From Streptomyces sp. SID10853 (GTDB lineage: Bacteria > Actinomycetota > Actinomycetes > Streptomycetales > Streptomycetaceae): a stretch of DNA of 60,229 bases. The stretch covers positions 1 through 60,229 of the forward strand of contig NZ_JAAGLN010000011.1 in the NCBI RefSeq assembly GCF_010548145.1. The letters run 5' to 3'. The position numbers and the translations under genes were made by a program. The notes under the pieces are model-generated. The model was not told the DNA's origin and ran no database searches. It was given only the letters and a program-made list of their open reading frames with translations. Shown here piece by piece: positions 7,725-16,462 of this stretch; within the stretch, counting starts at the first letter, position 1, and every line of letters starts with the position of its first letter.

Positions 7725-8690
7725 ATGATGACCGCCACCACCACCGCCCCTGTATCCCCGGTCCTCGCGGAGGTCGTACGCTCCGGCTTCGTGGAGGGCC
7801 GGCACCGGGGCTCACTGGTGGTGCTCGCGGCCGACGGGAGCGTCGAGTACGCGATCGGCGACCCGTCACTGCCCGTCTTCCCCCGTTCCAGCAACAAGCC
7901 GATGCAGGCGGCCGCCGTGCTGCGGGCCGGACTCGACCTCTCCGGCGAGCGGCTGGCGCTGGCCTCGGCCAGCCACTCGGGCGAGGAGTTCCAGCGGGCG
8001 CTGGTACGGACGATGCTCGGTGAGTACGGCCTGCACGAGAGCGACCTCCAGTGCCCGGCCGATCTGCCGCTCGACCCCGTCGAGGCCGAGGGATATCTCG
8101 CCGCAGGCCACGAGCGCGAGCGCGTCACCATGAACTGCTCGGGCAAGCACACCGCGATGCTGGCCGTCTGCGCCCTCAACGGCTGGCCCACCGACTCCTA
8201 CCTCGACCCCTCCCACCCGCTCCAGCGGCTGGTCCTGACGGTGGTCGAGGAAGCGGCGGGCGAGCGGGTGGCGTCGGTCGGTACGGACGGCTGCGGGGCG
8301 CCGCTGATGGCGATCAGCCTGGTGGGCCTGGCCCGTGCGTTCCGTACGTTCGTCCTGGCCCCCGAGGGCTCACCGGAGCGCCGGGTCGCGGACGCGATGC
8401 GGGCCCACCCCGAGTACGTCGCAGGCACCCGCAGGCCCGACACCTGGGTGATGCGCGCGCTGCCCGGAACGCTCTCCAAGATGGGCGCCGAGGCGGTCCA
8501 GGCGCTGGCGCTCCCCGACGGCCGGGCGCTGGCCTTCAAGGTCGACGACGGTGCCACCCGGGTGCTCGGCCCGGTCCTGGCGCGGACTCTGGAACGGATG
8601 GGCGTGGAGAGCCCGGTACTGGCCAGGCTGGCGGACGCGCCACTGCTCGGCGGCGCCGCCAAGGTCGGCGAGATCCGCGCGACGGTCTGA
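7725..8690 (+). CDS. Asparaginase (type III / AnsA-like, PF06089 family)
   Basis: A 321-residue protein with [14 protein letters not shown] near residue 52 and [12 protein letters not shown] near residue 136, the paired SSxK and CSGKH motifs of the Rhizobium-type asparaginase family that resembles serine beta-lactamases in fold. It should convert L-asparagine to aspartate and ammonia in the cytoplasm. The C-terminus [13 protein letters not shown] is intact. Double ATG at 7725/7728 follows GGAAGG. It starts 39 nt after rsiG. Substrate preference is not provable from sequence. Confidence 0.85.
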   Translation: MMTATTTAPVSPVLAEVVRSGFVEGRHRGSLVVLAADGSVEYAIGDPSLPVFPRSSNKPMQAAAVLRAGLDLSGERLALASASHSGEEFQRALVRTMLGEYGLHESDLQCPADLPLDPVEAEGYLAAGHERERVTMNCSGKHTAMLAVCALNGWPTDSYLDPSHPLQRLVLTVVEEAAGERVASVGTDGCGAPLMAISLVGLARAFRTFVLAPEGSPERRVADAMRAHPEYVAGTRRPDTWVMRALPGTLSKMGAEAVQALALPDGRALAFKVDDGATRVLGPVLARTLERMGVESPVLARLADAPLLGGAAKVGEIRATV

Positions 8691-8778
8691 AGTTGTCCGA
8701 ACCGGACGACGGTTGTCCGGACGAGCCGGTCCGAAATTCGCGCGACAGTCCGAAGGATGGGTGCTTACCGTGGCCACC

Positions 8779-10026
8779 ATGGCAGTTGACGTCCGTACGG
8801 TCTCCGATTCCGAGTTCCCCGGCTGGCTGCGCGCCTGTCGCACCGGCTTCCTCCAGTCACCGGCGGTCTCCGACGAGGAGGTCCGCAGCCGCCGCCCGCA
8901 CACCGATCTGGCGCGGACTCAGGGGGCGTTCGACGGCGGCCGCTGTGTCGCGACCTTCCGCTCCTTCGCGCAGAAGATCACCGTCGTCGGCGGGGCCTCG
9001 CTCCCGTCGGACGCCGTCTCCAGCGTCACGGTCACGGCGACGCACCGCAGGCGCGGTCTGCTCAGCCGGATGATGGCGGTGGACCTGGCGGCGGCGAAGG
9101 AGCGCGGGGAGGTGCTGGCCACGCTGATCGCCGCCGAGTACCCGATCTACGGCCGGTTCGGCTTCGGCCCGGCCGCCTGCGCCACCGACTGGACGGTCGA
9201 CGTGCCGCGCGCCGGGCTCGACCGGCGCTGGGCCCGCCCGGAGTGCGGCGGCCGGATCGATCTGGTCGACGGCGCGGACGTACGCAAGCTCGGCCCCGAA
9301 CTGCACGCCCGCTTCCGGCAGTCGCAGCCCGGCGCGATCAGCAGGGACGAGCACTGGTGGGCCGTGCGGACGGGTCTGGAACACGCGGGGCCCGGCCACC
9401 CGTGGACCGAGCCCTTCTACGCGGTCTACCGCTCGCCCAGGGGCGAGGTCGACGGCCTGCTCGTGTACACCGCCGACGACCACTGGGGCGCCGCCAAGCA
9501 GCCGCTCAACACCGCGACCGTGCAGGACATGATCGCCGTGTCCCCGGCCGCCGAACGCGCCCTGTGGCACTTCCTCTGCTCGGTGGACTGGATCACCACG
9601 GTGAAGGCCGAGCACCGGAGCCCGGACGATCTGCTGCCGTCGCTGCTGCCGGACCCGCGCGCGGCCAGGATCACCCAGCAGGCGGACTACCTGTGGATCA
9701 GGCTGCTCGATGTCGTACGGGCGCTGGAGGCCAGGACGTACGAGACGTCCGGCACGGTGGTCCTTGAGGTACGGGACCACGACGGGCTCTCGGCGGGCCG
9801 CTACCGGCTGGACGCGTCGCCCGAAGGCGCGGTCTGTGCGCCGACCTCCGATCCGGCCGATATCACGCTGGACACGGGGGAGTTGGGGGCGCTGTATCTG
9901 GGCGACGCCTCGGCGGTCCGGCTGGCAGCGCTGGGCCGGATCTCGGAGGAGACGCCGGGTGCGGTCGCCGTCACCGAGGCGCTGTTCCGTACGGCGGTCA
10001 GGCCCTGGTGCCCGGACGGCTTCTGA
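8779..10026 (+). CDS. Eis-like GNAT acetyltransferase with SCP2 domain
   Basis: A 415-residue Eis-family protein: N-terminal GNAT domain with the acetyl-CoA loop [17 protein letters not shown] near residues 80-96, a second GNAT-like half (about 160-290) and a C-terminal sterol-carrier-like domain. It ends in PWCPDGF; in Eis the C-terminal carboxylate is the general base, and a terminal Phe is conserved here. Eis enzymes acetylate amines such as aminoglycosides and lysines. TACCGT at 8766-8771 lies 7 nt before ATG 8779, so I choose that start over GTG 8761 or 8770. The substrate is unknown. Confidence 0.85.
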   Translation: MAVDVRTVSDSEFPGWLRACRTGFLQSPAVSDEEVRSRRPHTDLARTQGAFDGGRCVATFRSFAQKITVVGGASLPSDAVSSVTVTATHRRRGLLSRMMAVDLAAAKERGEVLATLIAAEYPIYGRFGFGPAACATDWTVDVPRAGLDRRWARPECGGRIDLVDGADVRKLGPELHARFRQSQPGAISRDEHWWAVRTGLEHAGPGHPWTEPFYAVYRSPRGEVDGLLVYTADDHWGAAKQPLNTATVQDMIAVSPAAERALWHFLCSVDWITTVKAEHRSPDDLLPSLLPDPRAARITQQADYLWIRLLDVVRALEARTYETSGTVVLEVRDHDGLSAGRYRLDASPEGAVCAPTSDPADITLDTGELGALYLGDASAVRLAALGRISEETPGAVAVTEALFRTAVRPWCPDGF

Positions 10027-10045
10027 GCAGGGTCACGTCCGGCCG

Positions 10046-10099
10046 GGCCGTCAGCCGAGCAGGGGCCGTCAGCCGAGCAGGGGCTGTCAGCCGAGCAGG
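10046..10099. repeat. Three tandem 18-bp copies covering the end of a small gene
   Basis: Units at 10046-10063, 10064-10081 and 10082-10099 are identical except one C/T change. The last copy holds the stop codon (10087-10089, minus strand) and final codons of the small membrane protein gene; the other two are extra copies downstream of that stop. Confidence 0.9.
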
Positions 10100-10275
10100 G
10101 CCTTCACCTGGACGAAGAGCATGAAGGCGCCCAGGCAGCTGCACGGCACACTGCCCGCCTTCACGCCGACGGTGAGCATGCCGAATCCGATGAGACCTGC
10201 GATTCCGAACGCGGACTGAACGGTCTGCTCGATGATGAATCCGAGTCCTGCGACCAGGAGAGCTGCGGTAGGCAT
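10087..10275 (-). CDS. Small two-helix membrane protein
   Basis: A 62-residue protein starting MPTAALLVAGLGFIIEQT with a GGAGG box 6 nt upstream. Two hydrophobic segments (about 4-24 and 38-58) are joined by a glycine-rich turn; CSCLGAF lies in the second. I do not recognise a characterised family. It is divergent from the DevA-like regulator, and the shared 254-nt intergenic region carries a 12-bp inverted repeat, so the regulator may control it. Its 3' end is triplicated in 18-bp steps. Confidence 0.65.
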   Translation of the reverse strand: MPTAALLVAGLGFIIEQTVQSAFGIAGLIGFGMLTVGVKAGSVPCSCLGAFMLFVQVKALLG

Positions 10276-10368
10276 GGGGTTCCCTCCTTCGGGATGGCGG
10301 GGAGCACCCGTTGCCTGCACACCGTTGTATCGGCTCGTATGCCCCGTGGAGAGTTCTTGCAGTCAAGT

Positions 10369-10439
10369 ACCAGACAAGTTGGCCTGGTTGGCCTGACAGT
10401 GGTATGCCCGTTGGTCGGATGTCCGTAAACTTGTCTGGT
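10369..10439. promoter_or_regulatory. Spaced perfect 12-bp inverted repeat (candidate operator)
   Basis: ACCAGACAAGTT (10369-10380) and its exact reverse complement AACTTGTCTGGT (10428-10439) flank 47 nt in the divergent region upstream of the GntR gene. Two half-sites this far apart suggest DNA looping or two separate operators. Autoregulation by the GntR protein is the simplest guess. Confidence 0.5.
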
Positions 10440-10529
10440 CGCTGGCCTGGTTGGTTGGCCGGAAAAGGGCCCCTGCCTGTTCGGTCCTGTCAATTACGCC
10501 GAGGTGCCCGGTAGTTGTACGGTGGTCCG

Positions 10530-11411
10530 GTGGCCCCACGTGACGCAGGCAGCACAGACGGCAGGAAGTTCCAGGTCATCGCGGACGACCTGCGGGCCGG
10601 GATCGCCGACGGAGTGCACCGGGTGGGCGGCCGGTTGCCCTCCCAGCGTGAACTCCAGGCCGCCTACGGCGTATCGCGCGAGACGGTCGGCCGGGCGCTC
10701 GACGTGCTCAGGGCCGAGGGGCTGATCACGTCCAGCCGGGGCCGTCCGGCGACCGTGACCGGTGGCCCCGCCGCCCCGGCCACCGCGCACTCCGTACCGC
10801 CCGCACAGCCCGCGCAGGTCACCCTCCAGCCCAGGCTGCGGGCCGCCTTCGAGGCCGAGTCGATCACCATGGACGTGCTCTCGCTGACCTCCGAGACGAT
10901 GGCCCAGCACCTCGGTGCGCAGGTCGCCCGGATCAGCGACGGCGAGATCCGCCCGCAGAGCATCGCGCTGCGGCTGATGCTTCCCGACATCACCGGGATA
11001 CGGCTCGCCTTCCCGCGGGGGGTCGATGACCCCGACGACGACCGGCCGCGCAAACGCCACCGGGACATGGTGATCAACCACGCCAGGTCGCTGCGCCACT
11101 CCCTGCTGCGGCTGCGCCACCAGGGGCTGGTGCCCGAGGTCTCGGTGCAGATCCGGACCGTGCCCTTCACCCCGCCGCTGAAGTTGTACCTGCTGAACAA
11201 GGACCAGCTGCTGGAGGGCTACTACACCCTGGAGCAGTGGACACCTGAGCCCATCGACGGCGTGGAGGTCACCATCCTCGACTCGCTCGGTGTGGGCGCG
11301 ACGCTCTTCCCGTACACCAAGCCCGGACAGGCTCTGAAGGTGGAAGCGGCGCAGAAATTCTTCGACTCCTACTGGGACCAGCTGGCCCAAGATGCGGATT
11401 TCGGCGACTGA
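10530..11411 (+). CDS. devA: GntR-family regulator, DevA-like
   Basis: A 293-residue protein with an N-terminal GntR winged helix (IADDLRAGIADGVHRVGGRL, then PSQRELQAAYGVSRETVGRA) and a long C-terminal effector region (about 100-290) that is not a simple FadR or UTRA domain. In S. coelicolor the developmental regulator gene devA lies in this neighbourhood and is followed by devB, a HAD phosphatase, exactly as here; the symbol is inferred from that order. GTG 10530 lies 6 nt after TACGGT (10518-10523). The gene overlaps the downstream HAD gene by 20 nt, implying coupled translation. Confidence 0.7.
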   Translation: MAPRDAGSTDGRKFQVIADDLRAGIADGVHRVGGRLPSQRELQAAYGVSRETVGRALDVLRAEGLITSSRGRPATVTGGPAAPATAHSVPPAQPAQVTLQPRLRAAFEAESITMDVLSLTSETMAQHLGAQVARISDGEIRPQSIALRLMLPDITGIRLAFPRGVDDPDDDRPRKRHRDMVINHARSLRHSLLRLRHQGLVPEVSVQIRTVPFTPPLKLYLLNKDQLLEGYYTLEQWTPEPIDGVEVTILDSLGVGATLFPYTKPGQALKVEAAQKFFDSYWDQLAQDADFGD

Positions 11412-12264
11412 CGTGCTGCCTTCCTCCGGTGCCTCTTCCTCCGGTGCTCCTTCCTCCGGTGCCTCTTCCTCCGGTGCCCTTTCCCCCGGTGCTTCTTCCT
11501 CCGGCGCCCCTTCCCCTGTCTCCCCTCCGCCCTCCTCCCCTGCCCCCTCTCCTCTCAGCCGGCCGCCCGCTCCCACTCCCGTCCCCGGGCTGCGCGTGCT
11601 GCTCTCCCGTGCCTCGCTGGTCCTCTGGGACTTCGACGGCCCGGTCTGCGGGCTCTTCGCCGGGCTGCGCGCCCCCGCGATCGCCGCCGAACTGCGCGCC
11701 ATGGCCGCCGCCGGGCTGCCGCACTGGTCGAAGCCGGACGACCCGCACGACCCGCTGGCGGTGCTCAGGCGCGCCCACAGCGCCTTCCCCAGCGATCCGG
11801 ACGGGCTGGTCGCCGCCCTGCGCAAGCGGCTGGAGGAGCTGGAGACGGAGGCGGCCGCCACGGCGGAGCCCACCCCCGGTGCGTTCGGCCTGATGGAAGA
11901 GCTGCTCTCGGCCGGGAAGCAGCTGGTCATCGCGACCAACAACAGTGAGGCCGCGGCCCGCGCCTATCTGGAACTGCACGGAATCGAGAAGTACTTCGGA
12001 GCGGTCGTCGGACGGCACGACGACCCCCGGCTGATGAAACCGCACCCGTACTGCCTGGAGCGGCTGCTGGCCGAGACCGGTACGGCCGCCGCCGACGGGC
12101 TGATGATCGGGGACTCACCGGCCGATGCGCTCGCGGCCGCCGCGCTCGACGTCCCGTTCGTGGGCTACGGCACCGGTCCGGCCAAGCTGCTGCGGCTCGC
12201 GGAGGCGGGCGCCGAGTACTTCGTCGGGGACCTGGCGGCCCTGACGGAGGCGGTCGGCGACTAG
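11392..12264 (+). CDS. HAD-family hydrolase, DevB-like
   Basis: A 290-residue protein. Residues 9-65 are a Ser/Pro/Gly/Ala low-complexity tract encoded by tandem TCCTCCGGTGCC-type repeats; the HAD core follows with WDFDGPVCGLF (nucleophile and acid aspartates), IATNNSE, MKPHPYCLERLL and MIGDSPADALAA. HAD enzymes of this class are small-molecule phosphatases. The start inside the regulator gene suggests co-translation. Paired with a DevA-like GntR protein this is probably devB. The low-complexity N-terminus may be dispensable or mark a later real start. A paralogue lies at 13685. Confidence 0.78.
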   Translation: MRISATDVLPSSGASSSGAPSSGASSSGALSPGASSSGAPSPVSPPPSSPAPSPLSRPPAPTPVPGLRVLLSRASLVLWDFDGPVCGLFAGLRAPAIAAELRAMAAAGLPHWSKPDDPHDPLAVLRRAHSAFPSDPDGLVAALRKRLEELETEAAATAEPTPGAFGLMEELLSAGKQLVIATNNSEAAARAYLELHGIEKYFGAVVGRHDDPRLMKPHPYCLERLLAETGTAAADGLMIGDSPADALAAAALDVPFVGYGTGPAKLLRLAEAGAEYFVGDLAALTEAVGD

Positions 12265-12446
12265 GCCGCAGGGGCGGGCAGGTCCGGTCGGCCGGGGTCC
12301 GGGCCTACGGGTCCTGGGCACGGCAGTCGTTGCAACTCCCTTTCACCCCGGTGGGTTTGAGGCCATCGGTACTCTTGGTATGAAGGTGGGCAGCGGCCAG
12401 GGACGGCCCGCCGGCGAGCTTCCGGTCACGAGAGCGCAGGAGCCGC

Positions 12447-13688
12447 ATGCCTGATGTAGCCCGCAGCGCCTCCGGCCGTACGGCCGACAGCTGGGACCTG
12501 CTGTACCGAGCCGCCGGTGAAGGAGAGCCTCTCAGCGGCTACTACCACCGGAACTACCGCGTACGGCTGCCGCCCGACCTCGCCGAAGCGGCCGCGCTCC
12601 CCGCCGGTACGCCGGTGAAGGTGCGCGCGCCCATTCCGGAAGCGGTCCAGTTCAATCTGCGGATCTGGCTGGAGGGCGAACTGCTGCGCGCCATCGCGGG
12701 CCGGGTGGACGGCAGCCCGCGGGTGCTCGCCGACCGGCCGGGCTACAGCGTGCACTCCTTCGCCCAGGGCATGCCGCTCTCCGGCCCGGGCGGCGTGACG
12801 GGCCGCCGCGCCGGGCGTGCGTACACGGCCCAACTGGAGTCGCTCTTCCGGCAGATGGCCGCCGTGCCGTCCCATGTGCTGCCGCCGCTGCCCGACGGCT
12901 GGCCGGCGGACGGGGACTGCGGCGGATTCCTGCGTACGCTCATCGACTTCACCGAGTCCGAGGTCAAGGGCCGCGGCAGCCCGGCCCACCAGGAGCTCTT
13001 CAGGGCGCTCGGAGTGGACGACGGAGCGCTCGGGAGGCTGCGGGAGCGGGCGGCCGGGCTGGGCGAGCGGCCGTTCGCGCTGCTGCACACGGATGCCCAC
13101 GCCGGGAACCTGATCGTCGGGCCGGGCGGCGAACTGTCACTGATCGACTGGGAGTTGGCGCTGTTCGGCGACCCGGTCTACGAGATAGCCGCCCATCTGG
13201 GCCGGATGCGGTACGCGACAGGCAGCCGGCGCAGGGCCGCGCTCCGGGCCTGGCGCTCAGCGGTCACGGTGAGCTGCCCCGGTGCGCTGAGCGGCCACCG
13301 GGGCGCGCTGCGGATCTATCTGGACTTCGAGCGGCTGCTCTCCGTCCACATCGATGTGATCCGGCTGACCCTGGCGCTGCCGCACCGGGCGGGCCCGGCG
13401 GAGCGGGCGGCGACCGCGGAGCGGATCCGGGCCGTGCTCGCCGCCGCGCGGGGGCCGCTGGGGCTGCGCCGGGTGCCGGATGCGGAACGGATCGCGGCGG
13501 CCTGCGCGGTGTGGCAGCGGAACGTACGGGATGTGCCCCCGATGTGGAACGGCCGTTCGTCGGCGGGCGTCTTGACGTACGGGCAGAAGCGTTCGCAGGG
13601 AAAGCGGAACGTGGTGAAAGAGCCTCAGAAGTGGTTCGATGCAGTCAGGACTGCGAAGGGACCGGACATGGGCAGCCTGTCCGAGTGA
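12447..13688 (+). CDS. Aminoglycoside-phosphotransferase-like kinase
   Basis: A 413-residue protein of the APH/ChoK kinase fold. The catalytic loop LLHTDAHAGNLIV (H-x-D-x-x-x-x-N) is near residue 211 and the metal-binding LIDWELALFGDP follows. The N-terminal nucleotide-binding half is degenerate. AGGAG precedes ATG 12447. It sits between two related HAD hydrolases and its stop overlaps the next start (GTGA), so the three probably form one unit. The substrate cannot be deduced; a phosphorylation/dephosphorylation pair on a small metabolite is one possibility. Confidence 0.78.
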   Translation: MPDVARSASGRTADSWDLLYRAAGEGEPLSGYYHRNYRVRLPPDLAEAAALPAGTPVKVRAPIPEAVQFNLRIWLEGELLRAIAGRVDGSPRVLADRPGYSVHSFAQGMPLSGPGGVTGRRAGRAYTAQLESLFRQMAAVPSHVLPPLPDGWPADGDCGGFLRTLIDFTESEVKGRGSPAHQELFRALGVDDGALGRLRERAAGLGERPFALLHTDAHAGNLIVGPGGELSLIDWELALFGDPVYEIAAHLGRMRYATGSRRRAALRAWRSAVTVSCPGALSGHRGALRIYLDFERLLSVHIDVIRLTLALPHRAGPAERAATAERIRAVLAAARGPLGLRRVPDAERIAAACAVWQRNVRDVPPMWNGRSSAGVLTYGQKRSQGKRNVVKEPQKWFDAVRTAKGPDMGSLSE

Positions 13689-14491
13689 CTTCAGAGGCGG
13701 CTGATGTGACTGATGAGACCGACCCGACTGTGACGGCCGGCCCGACTGTGACGACTGACCCGATGAGAAGCGAACAGGCGGTATCCGTGATCCGTGAGAA
13801 CCTCCGAGACCGGATCACCGCGACCCGCTATGTGCTGTTCGGCTTCGACGGACCGCTCTGCCGGCTCTTCGGCCCGAGCGCCGAGCGGGCGGCGTCCGAC
13901 GGGATGCGGGCCTTCCTCGACGAGCGCGGGGTCACCGCCCTCGCCCCGGACACGGATCTCGGCGGGCTCACCGATCCGCTCGCCATCCTGCGTACGGTCG
14001 GGGCCCTCCACCCGGACAGCGATCTCGTGGCGGACCTGGAGGAGTGGCTGACGCGCCAGGAGCAGCGTGCCGTCGCCGCGGCCTGGCCCGCGATGTACGC
14101 GGACGGCGTCGTGCGCACCTGGGCGGCGACCGGCGGGCGGCTGGCCGTCACCACCAACCACTCGTCCCGTACGGTGCGCGCGTACGTGCAGGGCCGCGGC
14201 CTCGACGAGTGCTTCGGGCCGCACATCCACGGCCGGGCGACGGCGGACCTCACGCTGCTCAAGCCGCACCCGCACACGCTGGAACAGGCGCTGGCGGGGC
14301 TGGGGGCGGACCGCGAGACGACGCTGGTGATCGGCGACTCGGTGCCGGACCTGCGGGCGGCCCAGGAGATCGGCCTGCCGTTCCTGGGCTACGCCACGAG
14401 CGACCCGGCCGTCGACGAACTCGCTTCGGCGGGCGCCGACCTGGTGCTCAACACCTGGGAGCCGGTCCTGGACATCCTGTGGGGCCGGTAG
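13685..14491 (+). CDS. HAD-family hydrolase, paralogue of the DevB-like protein
   Basis: A 268-residue protein with FGFDGPLCRLFG, VTTNHSS, LLKPHPHTLEQAL and VIGDSVPDLRAA, matching block for block the HAD protein encoded at 11392. The GTG start at 13685 overlaps the upstream TGA by 4 nt, which decides it; ATG 13763 would remove a Thr-rich, threonine/aspartate tail that is probably unstructured. Catalytic Asp residues of motif I and the GDS of motif IV are present. Role unknown beyond phosphatase-type hydrolysis. Confidence 0.78.
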   Translation: MTSEAADVTDETDPTVTAGPTVTTDPMRSEQAVSVIRENLRDRITATRYVLFGFDGPLCRLFGPSAERAASDGMRAFLDERGVTALAPDTDLGGLTDPLAILRTVGALHPDSDLVADLEEWLTRQEQRAVAAAWPAMYADGVVRTWAATGGRLAVTTNHSSRTVRAYVQGRGLDECFGPHIHGRATADLTLLKPHPHTLEQALAGLGADRETTLVIGDSVPDLRAAQEIGLPFLGYATSDPAVDELASAGADLVLNTWEPVLDILWGR

Positions 14492-14570
14492 ACGGGTGGG
14501 CCGGTAGACGGGTGGGCCGGTGGGCCGGATGGCCGGTAGGCGGGTGGGCCGGCAGGCCGATGGGCAGGTG
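14482..14570. repeat. Tandem GGGCCGGTAGACGGGT repeats beginning at a stop codon
   Basis: Two exact 16-bp copies (14482-14497 and 14498-14513) are followed by degenerate versions to about 14570. The first copy contains the TAG stop (14489-14491) of the HAD gene. The rest of the interval to 14840 holds no convincing gene. Confidence 0.8.
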
Positions 14571-14840
14571 GCCCGGCTCCCGGCTCCCGGGAACTGCCCG
14601 CGCAGCGCATGGCGTCCTCCGGTGGGGAGTGAGGCCCGGCGCAGGGGTGTGATATTCGTTCGATCACTCGTGCGGGGGCCGGGTGCACCCCCTGAAGCAG
14701 GCATGGCGCATATTGAGGACCATGGTTGAGCAGGCAGATGAGGGGCGCGGGAAGGCCGTGTCCCCGCTCGCCCGCCGGTCTTCGTCGATGCTTGCGGGTG
14801 CCGGGGACGGTCACCTGTGGGCTGCGTGAGTGGGGACGAC

Positions 14841-15662
14841 ATGGAAATCGTGGTGAAGTTCGACCGGACCCCCCGGGCGGAGCACCAGTTGTGGCAGGAG
14901 CTGTGCGCCGGGCTGCCCGCCGGTACCCCGGAGCCCGCGGGGAGCCGCCCGCGCCCTGGGACGCTGGGCGTGGCGACCGCCCGCTCCGGCGACGGCGCAC
15001 TGCTCGGGTGGGCCCCCGTGTTCACCGGCCAGGAGCCGAAGGCGGCGACCGTCGAGTGGCTGCTGGTGACCCGGGAGCGCGAGCGCATCGTCCACGGCTC
15101 CGTGGCCGATCCCGACGGGACCGGGGACGAGGAGGCGGCCCTGGTCGCCCTCTTCCGCGCGGCGGCCGACGCGGCCCGCGCGGCCGGTTTCCGGGCGCTG
15201 GACTGGCTGGACCGCGGTGACACCGGAGCGGAGCTGGACGCCCGCGCGGCGGCTGAGCTGGAGGCTTCCGTACACCGGGAGCTGGGCCGTAAGTGGGGCG
15301 TCTCGGCGCTGGCCCGCTGGCAGCGCCCCGGGGGAATGCCGGCCGTACGGACCCGCCGTGCCCCCGGCGGCACGGGGTGGCAGGGCCTGGAGCTGCTGAC
15401 GGCCGACGGACGTACGGCGGCCCGGATCGCCGCCGTGGTCGCGGGCCCCGAGGTGTACGTCGAGAAGGTCGGCCACCACGGCGTGGACGCGCCCGAACTG
15501 GGCTCCCTGGTGGCGGACTTCGTCGAGCAGGTCCGCGAGGACCACCCGTCCGTGGAGTCCTTCCAGGTACGTGAGCAGGACGACGAGGTGCTGGGCGCGG
15601 CGCTCAAGTCGGCCAAGCTGCGGATCAGCCATCGCTGGTGGCAGTACCGCCTGACTCTCTGA
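14841..15662 (+). CDS. Conserved hypothetical protein, possible GNAT-like fold
   Basis: A 273-residue soluble protein starting MEIVVKFDRTPRAEHQLWQE and ending RISHRWWQYRLTL. Codon use is fully host-like. The arrangement of a regular N-terminal half with LLVTRERERIVHG and a C-terminal half with ARIAAVVAGPEVYVEKVGHHG recalls a degenerate double-GNAT protein, but no acetyl-CoA loop is clear, so no function is assigned. ATG 14841 has GTGGGGA 7 nt upstream; GTG 14826 or 14817 are alternatives. It converges with the cysteine hydrolase gene, whose stop is 5 nt away. Confidence 0.6.
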   Translation: MEIVVKFDRTPRAEHQLWQELCAGLPAGTPEPAGSRPRPGTLGVATARSGDGALLGWAPVFTGQEPKAATVEWLLVTRERERIVHGSVADPDGTGDEEAALVALFRAAADAARAAGFRALDWLDRGDTGAELDARAAAELEASVHRELGRKWGVSALARWQRPGGMPAVRTRRAPGGTGWQGLELLTADGRTAARIAAVVAGPEVYVEKVGHHGVDAPELGSLVADFVEQVREDHPSVESFQVREQDDEVLGAALKSAKLRISHRWWQYRLTL

Positions 15663-15667
15663 CCGGC

Positions 15668-16264
15668 TCAGAGACTCCCGGACGTGACGACGACCCCGTA
15701 CAGGTCGCTGATCGTCGCGAGTGCGCTGTGGTGGATCTGGGCGGCGCTGAGGCCGATGCCTCCCTCGGCGCCGGCCGAGCGCAGGGGGCGTGTCGCGCAG
15801 GCGTCGGCGACCACGGTGGGCCGGTTTCCGCGCAGGAAGGCGCCCTCGGCGGTGAACGTCACACACATGTGGGTCATGAACCCGGCGATGATGACGTCCT
15901 GGTGCCCGGCGGCGTCGACCCGCTCGCCCAGATCGGTGCCGACGAAGGCGTTCGGTGCGGTCTTGACGACGACGGGCTCGCCTTCGGCCGGCGCCACGGC
16001 CGGGTGGATCCGGCCGGTCTCGGCGCGGATGTCGTACGGGGTGCCCGCGCCGCCGTCGTGGATGACGTGGATGACCTCGGCACCGGCCTCACGGGCCCTG
16101 GCCAGCAGCGCGGCGGCGGAGTCGAGTGCGGCCCGCCATCCTTCCAGCTCCAGTACGCCGCCGACGTAGGTGTTCTGGTAGTCGACGAGGACCAGGGTCG
16201 CGTCGGCGAGCGACGCGGGCGTCTCGTCGAAGCCGTTGAGCTCGCGCAGGGTCGTCGTAGCCAT
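15668..16264 (-). CDS. Cysteine hydrolase, isochorismatase superfamily
   Basis: A 198-residue protein with the Asp-Lys-Cys triad of this superfamily: Asp28 in LVLVDYQNTY, Lys in VVKTAPNAF and Cys in GFMTHMCVTFTAEGA. Relatives hydrolyse nicotinamide, carbamoyl or other amides. The start at ATG 16262-16264 gives the right family length. It is transcribed away from the GlxA-type regulator at 16463, a common pairing of a DJ-1/AraC activator with its target hydrolase, so the regulator probably controls it through the 198-nt gap. Confidence 0.85.
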   Translation of the reverse strand: MATTTLRELNGFDETPASLADATLVLVDYQNTYVGGVLELEGWRAALDSAAALLARAREAGAEVIHVIHDGGAGTPYDIRAETGRIHPAVAPAEGEPVVVKTAPNAFVGTDLGERVDAAGHQDVIIAGFMTHMCVTFTAEGAFLRGNRPTVVADACATRPLRSAGAEGGIGLSAAQIHHSALATISDLYGVVVTSGSL

Positions 16265-16462
16265 GGGAGTACCGCCTCGGGGTCCGTGCTGGATGTTGCC
16301 GGATGTCACGCGCTCGGTGAGTGCGTCCAGCTCGATGAGCTGTGTCCAGAAAGCTATGGCCCGCCGGAGAGTGTCGGCAATGTCGTCTAACCTGCAGATC
16401 CAGACATGGCCGGCTGGCCAGACATGGCCAGGAACACATGAACAACAACCGGGTGGGGCTTC

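Noticed and set aside
12380..12454. A 24-codon leader frame before the kinase-like gene
   Set aside because: It has a nearby TACTCT but wrong spacing, no ribosome site, no repeated regulatory codons and no recognisable leader signature.
13691..15616. A 641-codon minus-strand frame
   Set aside because: It covers the HAD gene and the hypothetical gene antisense and has no motif; low-complexity Pro/Arg/Ser content is typical of shadow frames.
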